Source: Sphingobium fuliginis
Lineage (GTDB): Bacteria; Pseudomonadota; Alphaproteobacteria; Sphingomonadales; Sphingomonadaceae
Length of the DNA: 64,000 bases
Direction of reading: 5' to 3'
Assembly (NCBI RefSeq): GCF_004152845.1
Contig: NZ_SEON01000003.1
Coordinates: 248,001 to 312,000 of the forward strand
A program made the translations under genes and the position numbers. Shown piece by piece: positions 55,707 through 62,188 of the stretch (the first letter of the stretch is position 1; the number at the start of each line of letters is the position of its first letter). Under the pieces are notes generated by a model that had not been told where the DNA came from, did no database searches, and was given only the letters and a program-made list of their open reading frames with translations.

Positions 55707-56650
55707 GCCACTTTTCCTTCCGGGACCAGCCATTTCGGCGCAAAGGCCTGTTCGCGGCCGAACAGCGCCGGGCATTTGCCGAGCAGGTCCGCAACCTGTA
55801 GCAGTTGCGCCACATAGGCCTCCGTGATCCTGATCCCGGCGGCGCTGTGGACGAGAATGATGGCCGCCAATCCTTCCTCCGCCCCCGCGACCGGCACGGC
55901 CAGAAGACCCCATTCCGACAGCAGCGGCCGGTCGGCGGCACGATCGGCCCGCAACGGCCTGGGCGTCGCCAGCATCGCCTGCGCCATCGGCGAGCGCGAA
56001 AGGTCCGGGGCCTGCCCCTGGGCCGTCTTGCCGCCGAAGCGCGCCGTCACCTGGGCGCCGCGCACATCGTAGAAGGTGAAATCCTCCGTCTGCGCGGCGA
56101 GCGCGATCAGGCGGGCGACCGCGTCGGCCTGGCTTTCCGGATCGGGTTTGGAAAGGTCGAGGCCGGCAGCCATGGCCTGTACGATCGTGCGCTGCCCGGT
56201 GGCGATCCGGACCTGCAGCTTGCGGTTGGTGTCGGTGAGACGGGCGATGATTTCCGCCAGCTTCTTCCAGTTGCGATCCATCGCCTGATGCTGCCGTTCC
56301 TGATCGGCAATGCGGTTCCTGCGGCTGGCGGTCACCTCGCCCGTCACCAGGGCCGTCACCATCCACAGCATGGGCTGGATGGAGAGGCGCAGCTGCTGTT
56401 CGATATGATCCGTCGCGCCCGACCATGGGTTCGACCAGCGGAACCAGATGGCGGAGGCGATTGCGGCGGCGGCCAGCCCCGATCCGGTGCCATAGGTCGT
56501 CGCCATGACCAGCACCGGCAGCCAATAGGGATTGGGGTTGATGTCGCAAAAGGCATTGCCGCTCATCAATCCCTGGTCGATCGCCATCAGCGTAGCGAAC
56601 AGGATCAGCATTTCCGCGCATTGCAGCAGGATGGGCCGCTTCTTCAGCAT
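55703..56650 (-). CDS. pelD: PelD-like membrane GAF protein lacking the GGDEF receptor domain
   Basis: Protein of 315 residues against about 455 in Pseudomonas. The N-terminal region has about four membrane segments (about 8-27, 42-72 and 92-110), a helical linker (RNRIADQERQHQAMDRNWKK) and a GAF domain (about 145-300: EDFTFYDVRGAQV, WGLLAVPVAGAEEGLAAII). It then ends: there is no degenerate GGDEF domain and no RxxD site, the part that binds c-di-GMP in known PelD. The ATG shares a base with the upstream stop (TGATG). Assignment rests on architecture and position between pelE and pelB. Confidence 0.75.
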   Translation of the reverse strand: MLKKRPILLQCAEMLILFATLMAIDQGLMSGNAFCDINPNPYWLPVLVMATTYGTGSGLAAAAIASAIWFRWSNPWSGATDHIEQQLRLSIQPMLWMVTALVTGEVTASRRNRIADQERQHQAMDRNWKKLAEIIARLTDTNRKLQVRIATGQRTIVQAMAAGLDLSKPDPESQADAVARLIALAAQTEDFTFYDVRGAQVTARFGGKTAQGQAPDLSRSPMAQAMLATPRPLRADRAADRPLLSEWGLLAVPVAGAEEGLAAIILVHSAAGIRITEAYVAQLLQVADLLGKCPALFGREQAFAPKWLVPEGKVA

Positions 56651-58170
56651 CAATGCCTCCCAAGAAAGCGAGTGAGCGCCACGCGCAGATAGAGTTGGCG
56701 TCCCGAAATGCCCGGCCGGCTGATCGAACTGATCCCGCCGCTCGCCTGAAGGCGCCAGCCCTCGCTCAGCCGCCCGGTCGCGCTGACGTTCGCGGTGGGG
56801 CCGTCGGTCTTGCCCTTGCGGTCGAAGGTCCAGCCTGCCGCGCCGCTGAGCTGCCAACCTGTCCAGGACATGCCGGACAGCAGTTGGAAGCTGTGATTTT
56901 CCCGGTCGCTGAGAGGGATATAGGCAAGGCCATTGGGCCGCAGCGCCCTGCGGCCGACATATTCCGCATCCAGCCGGTAGCTGACCGCCAGCGATGGCGA
57001 TCCGCGGCGGAGCAGATAATCGAGGCCGCCCGCCACGGTGATGCTGCGCGTCCGAACACCGGTGCCGGTCAATCCATAGCCATTCCAGCCGCCATCCGCC
57101 TGCACCGCCAGTTCCGGCGTCAGGCGGATCGTCCCCCCGATCCCCGCGCGGCTGATATGACCGCCGAAGGTCGATTGCTCAGGCGTGGCGAGATCCGGCA
57201 GGCGGTAGGCGAGGACCAGCCTTCCCTGCTTTTCGGGAGGACCGGCGAACAGCCGAAGGCCGGCGCCCGCCACCTTTTGGTCCAACTGGGCACTGCCCTG
57301 AAACTCGATGCGGGAAACCGCGCCGAGATCGACGGTCGCGAACAGGTCCCCGATGGCGGAGCGGGACGTGCGGTTGGCAAGAATGCCGTTGGCGCCATGG
57401 ACGGTGTCCGCTTCGGAGCGGAACCAGCGGACGCCAGCGCCGAGCGAGAGGCGGTTGTTGAACGGCACCAGCGCATTGAGGCCCGCCTCCGCCTGCCAGA
57501 AGACCTTGCCGCCGCGCGCCGTCACGGCCCCGGCGACATTGCCGCCCGATTCGGCCAATGTCTGCCGGGCAAAGGGATCGTCCGCGGCGAGATTGCGATA
57601 ACGGGCCGCGCCAAGGGCCAGCGCGCCCTCCGCAACCTCCATGTCGCCCAGCAGGCGCTGGATTCGCTTGTCGCCGGGATATGCCGCCGCCAGCGGAGCA
57701 AGCCGCCGCCGCGCCAGATCGGGATAGCCGGCGGCGGCATCGGCTTGCGCCCGGGCGATGGCGAGTTCGACGCCCAGATCCGACGTTTGCGGTTCGCCTG
57801 CGATGGGGGGGGCAGGCGCCGGCTCTCCATCGGGCAGGAAACGGACGTGCAGCCCATGCTTGTCCGCCACCGCCTCCAGCTTCCGCCCCTCGGCGGCGCG
57901 CAGAACCAGACTCTCGTCATTCCAGCGCAAATCCGCCAGGTCCGCCCCGGCGGCGGCGGCAAAGTCCTTGAGGACGGCATCGGCAATCGGCCGGTCGAAC
58001 CGGACGACCAGCTCATAGCCGCTGTCTTCCAGTTCGAGATGCACGTCCCCGCTCCATTGCAGGTCCACCGTCCTGACTTCCGATGCCGTCACATCCGTGT
58101 CGGGCGGCAATGCCGCGACCATGAGCGGCGGCGGCCCCATCAGCAGCAAGGCGGCGGCCAGTGGCGTCAT
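56650..58170 (-). CDS. pelB: PelB-like outer-membrane porin half
   Basis: Protein of 506 residues. A signal peptide (about 1-20) leads to a beta-rich N-terminal domain (about 25-110: VDLQWSGDVHLELEDSGYEL, VVRFDRP), a short TPR-like helical part (about 130-190: YPDLARRRLAPLAAAYPGDK) and a C-terminal barrel of amphipathic strands (about 215-506), ending RQLYLRVALTRFLGRH. It resembles the C-terminal export barrel of PelB/BcsC. It is coupled to the TPR gene upstream (ATGA) and pelD downstream. Confidence 0.72.
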   Translation of the reverse strand: MTPLAAALLLMGPPPLMVAALPPDTDVTASEVRTVDLQWSGDVHLELEDSGYELVVRFDRPIADAVLKDFAAAAGADLADLRWNDESLVLRAAEGRKLEAVADKHGLHVRFLPDGEPAPAPPIAGEPQTSDLGVELAIARAQADAAAGYPDLARRRLAPLAAAYPGDKRIQRLLGDMEVAEGALALGAARYRNLAADDPFARQTLAESGGNVAGAVTARGGKVFWQAEAGLNALVPFNNRLSLGAGVRWFRSEADTVHGANGILANRTSRSAIGDLFATVDLGAVSRIEFQGSAQLDQKVAGAGLRLFAGPPEKQGRLVLAYRLPDLATPEQSTFGGHISRAGIGGTIRLTPELAVQADGGWNGYGLTGTGVRTRSITVAGGLDYLLRRGSPSLAVSYRLDAEYVGRRALRPNGLAYIPLSDRENHSFQLLSGMSWTGWQLSGAAGWTFDRKGKTDGPTANVSATGRLSEGWRLQASGGISSISRPGISGRQLYLRVALTRFLGRH

Positions 58171-59906
58171 GGCCGCAACACCTTGCGCGCACGTCCCGGA
58201 TCACCCGAGGCGATAAGCAAGCGGGCCAGCATGATGTCGAGCTTGCGGTCTGCCGGAGTGGCCCGGCGCAGTGCCTCGACCATGGCCGTCGCCTCCGACA
58301 TCCGGCCCAGCCGGGTCAGCAGTTCCGCCCGCTCCACCGAAAGCGGCGAGGTGAGCGCCAGCGATCTTTCGATCCAGGGACGGGCCCCGGCTTCGCCCTT
58401 CAGCTTCTTCTGCGCATCGGCCATCAGGCTCAGCGCTGCCCGGTCGTCGGGACGTTCGCGAAGATAGAAATTCAACTGGTCGGCGGTAGCCCGCGCATCC
58501 CCCCTGTTCCAGCCGTCCCAGGCAAGGCGAAGGTGATCCGACGGCTCGGCGGCGCTATTGGCGACGCGGGCGTTCGCAAGCGCCAGATCATAATAGGCCG
58601 CTCTATCGGGCGGAACCTGCGCGCCGGCTGCCGCCTTCAACTGCAGGGCGGAAAGGGTGCGGCCGTCCAGCAGCCGGTCGAGCGCCCGCGCCGCCGCCGC
58701 CCTGTCGCGCGCCGCATTGGCCAGTGCGATGCGCTGGACCAGCATGTCGCTGCTGTCGGCGGCGTCAGTCGCTTCCAGAAACGCCAGCGCGTCCGCAGGC
58801 CTTGCCCGCTCGACATAGGCCTGCGCCCATTTCGGATCGGCCAATGCCCGCGCCTTCAACCAGGCAAGGTCCTGCGCGACAGGGCGCGGCCCCATGAGGT
58901 ACAGCATGCGCGCGTCGGACGGGTCATCGCTTTTAACCGTCGATTGCTGCCGAAGCAGCGCGATAGCGTCCGACCGGAAACCCCTTTCCAGCAGGCGTTG
59001 CGCGATGGCGGGGCGGTCGGCGCCTGTCTCGGCCGCCCGACCCAGCAGCCATTGCCGTATTGCATCCCTGTTTCCGGACCCCATGATGATGCTTTCCCGC
59101 ACAGCATCGCGCCCCGTCGGCAGCATGGCGGCATAGCGAAGCGCCGAACGGATGTCGCCGGACCGCTGCGCCAGCGTCATGGCAAGCCAGGGGTTCCGGT
59201 CGCGCCAGCCCGGCGTCCCGGACCGGTCGATCCGAGCAATGAGGTCATAGCGCCCCGCCCCACTCGCCCAGGACGCCAGATCGAGCGACTGTGCCGGGTC
59301 GAGCGGCGCTATGGCGCCATGCTCCGCGGCCAGGATCAGCAGATCGGGCTGGCCGAGCGCATAGCTGGCCTCGACCAGATCCTTGGCCGGAGCCGTTCCG
59401 GGATTCATGGCCGCCGCCCGAACCATGTCGGCGGCACCCTGCGCGTCGCCGGCCTTGCGACGCAGGTCGAGGCGGAGGCGCCAATGGGCGGGGGCGGCGT
59501 GATCCGGACGGCCCTCCAGAAAGGCAAGCGCGACCTCCGGACGGCCGCCCGCCATGATGTCATAGGTCAGCCTTGCGCTCGGAACCGGCGCGCCCTTCCC
59601 CGCCAGCGCATCCGCAAGCTGCCCCAGAACCTTAGCGTCGGCCGTCGTCACGGAAGCGTTCAACAACCGTTGAAGGTCCGGAGGAGAAAGCCTTTTCCCT
59701 TGCGCGAAGCGCTGCATCAGCATGGCCGCATCGGGTGGAGGCAAGGGGATGGCGACCGGCGGCGGCGCGAATGTCGCTCGCCGGATCGCATCGGCAATCT
59801 GCCAGTGGCTGGGCATCAACAGCACCGCAGCGGCGAGCAGCAACCCACCCCCCGCGATCGGTCCGATGACCGCCATGTTCGGGTGGCGCAGCGCTTCGAT
59901 CTTCAT
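58167..59906 (-). CDS. pelB: PelB-like TPR half, membrane-anchored
   Basis: Protein of 579 residues. There is one N-terminal membrane segment (VIGPIAGGGLLLAAAVLLM, about 13-31) and no signal cleavage site, then a long alpha-helical region of TPR-like repeats (about 90-570), for example RPEVALAFLEGRPDHAA, ALRYAAMLPTGRDA and SVERAELLTRLGRMSEATAM. Fusing it with the following porin gives about 1085 residues, near the 1193 of Pseudomonas PelB, so this is probably the periplasmic TPR half as a separate protein. The ATG overlaps the pelA-like stop. Confidence 0.75.
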   Translation of the reverse strand: MKIEALRHPNMAVIGPIAGGGLLLAAAVLLMPSHWQIADAIRRATFAPPPVAIPLPPPDAAMLMQRFAQGKRLSPPDLQRLLNASVTTADAKVLGQLADALAGKGAPVPSARLTYDIMAGGRPEVALAFLEGRPDHAAPAHWRLRLDLRRKAGDAQGAADMVRAAAMNPGTAPAKDLVEASYALGQPDLLILAAEHGAIAPLDPAQSLDLASWASGAGRYDLIARIDRSGTPGWRDRNPWLAMTLAQRSGDIRSALRYAAMLPTGRDAVRESIIMGSGNRDAIRQWLLGRAAETGADRPAIAQRLLERGFRSDAIALLRQQSTVKSDDPSDARMLYLMGPRPVAQDLAWLKARALADPKWAQAYVERARPADALAFLEATDAADSSDMLVQRIALANAARDRAAAARALDRLLDGRTLSALQLKAAAGAQVPPDRAAYYDLALANARVANSAAEPSDHLRLAWDGWNRGDARATADQLNFYLRERPDDRAALSLMADAQKKLKGEAGARPWIERSLALTSPLSVERAELLTRLGRMSEATAMVEALRRATPADRKLDIMLARLLIASGDPGRARKVLRP

Positions 59907-60766
59907 GACAGGGGCTCCGGTATGAGCCGGTCGAGAGCCAGGGTGGACACATAGGGCTGGAATCCGGCGGCGCGCTCCCGCGCATAGAGGCTGGCGATGG
60001 TGGCCTTGTCGCGCGGGTCCCAATAGTCGAGCGTGGCAAGCCCCAGACGGGGATTGATCCGCCGGGCCGCGAAAAGATGGTCCGCCTGCCATTGCCAGTC
60101 GTCGGCGGAGGTCATCTCATAGCGCCCCTCCGCGAAGTTCCAGCGCGAAGCCATGGCTTCCGCCAGCACGAGGTCGATCTGACCCGCGACCTGCGGCAGC
60201 AGGGCATAGCCCCGGTTTATCATGATCGCCATGTCCGGAAAGCGCGTGCGAATGGCCTGCACCAGCCGCGCGGCGCCGGCCACCATGCCCTTGTTGCGGT
60301 CGGCATCCTGCCGCTCCAATGCCTCCGCATTGTCGAGCGTGTCCATGAAGATGCCGTCATAGCCCTTGCGCAATATGGCGGGGATCAGGCGATCGACCAC
60401 AAGGGCGGTCCAGGCCGGATCGCGCAGGTCGACAAGCCGCGCCTGCGGCCAGTTCGGATTGGCCTGCCGCAGCGCGCCCGCCTTTTCCAGTTCTGCGGCG
60501 AAGGGACGACCGTCATGGACCTCCCCCAGGCTGATATAGCCCAGCAGGCGGCTGCCGGGGCCACGCAGCGGGGCAAGCGGGCGGGCGAAGTCGGGTTCCA
60601 GCACCAGAAGGCCGAAGCGGCGGGCGATGGCGGGATCGGTCGCTTCGCCATAATCCACCCCCCAGGCGTTGGCCCCGCCGATTTCGGGCAGGGCGCGGGC
60701 CGAAAGGCCGAACACCATGAGGGACAGCGCCAGCAGATCGCGGCGGCGGAAGGGAAGAACGCTCAT
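59903..60766 (-). CDS. pelA: PelA hydrolase-domain-only protein (endo-alpha-1,4-polygalactosaminidase type)
   Basis: Protein of 287 residues with a Tat-like signal (FRRRDLLALSLMVFGLSARA). The mature part is a TIM barrel of the GH114/GH166 PelA-hydrolase type: AWGVDYG, LLVLEPDF, LLGYISLGEVHD, VDLRDPAW, GYDGIFMDTLDNAE with likely catalytic Asp142, and DLVLAEAM with Glu203. Pseudomonas PelA is about 948 residues with an added deacetylase domain, which is absent here. The ATG overlaps the pelG stop (ATGA). Confidence 0.85.
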   Translation of the reverse strand: MSVLPFRRRDLLALSLMVFGLSARALPEIGGANAWGVDYGEATDPAIARRFGLLVLEPDFARPLAPLRGPGSRLLGYISLGEVHDGRPFAAELEKAGALRQANPNWPQARLVDLRDPAWTALVVDRLIPAILRKGYDGIFMDTLDNAEALERQDADRNKGMVAGAARLVQAIRTRFPDMAIMINRGYALLPQVAGQIDLVLAEAMASRWNFAEGRYEMTSADDWQWQADHLFAARRINPRLGLATLDYWDPRDKATIASLYARERAAGFQPYVSTLALDRLIPEPLS

Positions 60767-62172
60767 GGCCAGAACCTCGCCCACAGGCCGCTATTGCCCG
60801 CCACCGCCGGATTATTGCCGACGAAGAGCAGATAGGTGAGCTTGCCCGTCGCCTCCGCCACCAGCGCGACGGCGAGCGAGGCTGCCGTCACCGCGCCCGC
60901 CAGATAGCCGAAGCCGAAGCCCGCGAAGCCGCTGTCGCGAAACAGCAGCGTGCCCGCCGCGCTCGCCAGCAGGAAGCTGCCCCAGACCGCCACAATCCGG
61001 CCGGCAAGGTCATAATAGGACAGGATGATGCTCATCTGGATCGCGACGAGGTGGAAGACGACGCCCACCGCCGTCAGCCGAAAGCCGAATATGCCGCGCG
61101 CGTTCATGTCGAGCAGGCGGATGATCTCCGGCGCGAGAACCCAGCAGAAGCCGGCCAGGATCGCCTGCTCGACCATCAGCAGGCGCAAGTCCAGCCGGAT
61201 CGTCATGCCGACCTTCTGCCGCGCCTTTTCGATCCGGCGCCGGTTGGCCGTGCCCATGCAATGGCTCATCAGCGCCGCAAAGGCCCGGTCGAACCGCGTC
61301 TCCGTCGTGACGAGGATCAGCGTCAGGCCGGGAATCATCGTGAGCAGGCCGAGGAAGCTGGCCTGATCGTTGACCGGATTGACCCGCAGGGCGCCAACGG
61401 CCTGAACGCTGCCCGGCGCCCACCAGAGCAGCCATTTGTCGATCCAGATCGCCAGCGCGTTGGTCAACCCCGCCGCGCCCAGCGCCAGGACGCCGGGCGT
61501 CCTGCCGATCCAGCCCGGCCGCCATTCGGGACTGTTGGGAAAATCATCCCGGATCGCGGCGATCAGCAGCGCCAGCGTCACGATCAGACCCGCCGCGATC
61601 GCCGCAAGAACAGCGGCGGGCGCGGTCGGCCGGACCAGCGCCAGGCACAGGGCCACCATCGCGATCCCGCAAAGATAGGCCAGGAATATCGGCCGGTGCC
61701 GCCATGTCGCGTGCAGGAAGGGACTGGCGATCCAGATTTGCGAGAACAGCGTCAGGATCGCGGTGGCCAGCAGGAACAGGTCCGGCCGCATCCCGCCGGC
61801 AAGGCCGAACAGCAGGCCCCCCGCGATCAGCGACGCCAGCGTCGCCCAGACCAGCGCCGCCAGCAGGATGGCGGGGATCGCGTCGCGTTCCCCCAGGTAG
61901 AAGCGATCGGACGCCATGCGGGTCGCGATCATCGCCAATGGCGCGGTGATCACCGTCGAAACGCCGAAGGCATAGACCAGGCTGGTCTGGATGATCGCAT
62001 GGTCGGCCGCAACCATGGTGGACCGCGTCCAGCCCTGTAGCAGGAAGACCGCGAGCGCGGTCATCAGCCACGGGCCGGAACTGACCACGGCCCCGTGGAA
62101 GGCGGCATTGGCGATCCCGCCCAAGCCGTCCTCCCGGGCTATCCGGTCCAGTCTGAAGCCGATGCCAGCCAT
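60763..62172 (-). CDS. pelG: Pel exporter PelG (Wzx/MOP-like)
   Basis: Protein of 469 residues with about 12 membrane segments, near the 456 of Pseudomonas PelG. It begins MAGIGFRLDRIAREDGLGG, the PelG signature, followed by AAFHGAVVSSGPWLMTALAVF and YAFGVSTVITAPLAMIATR. It should move the Pel chain across the inner membrane with PelD/E/F. ATG 62172 is chosen where homology begins; a start at 62205 would overlap the adhesin gene. It lies only 16 bp after the adhesin stop, so it is probably read from the same message. Confidence 0.92.
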   Translation of the reverse strand: MAGIGFRLDRIAREDGLGGIANAAFHGAVVSSGPWLMTALAVFLLQGWTRSTMVAADHAIIQTSLVYAFGVSTVITAPLAMIATRMASDRFYLGERDAIPAILLAALVWATLASLIAGGLLFGLAGGMRPDLFLLATAILTLFSQIWIASPFLHATWRHRPIFLAYLCGIAMVALCLALVRPTAPAAVLAAIAAGLIVTLALLIAAIRDDFPNSPEWRPGWIGRTPGVLALGAAGLTNALAIWIDKWLLWWAPGSVQAVGALRVNPVNDQASFLGLLTMIPGLTLILVTTETRFDRAFAALMSHCMGTANRRRIEKARQKVGMTIRLDLRLLMVEQAILAGFCWVLAPEIIRLLDMNARGIFGFRLTAVGVVFHLVAIQMSIILSYYDLAGRIVAVWGSFLLASAAGTLLFRDSGFAGFGFGYLAGAVTAASLAVALVAEATGKLTYLLFVGNNPAVAGNSGLWARFWP

Positions 62173-62188
62173 TCCCCCGGCCCCGTCG

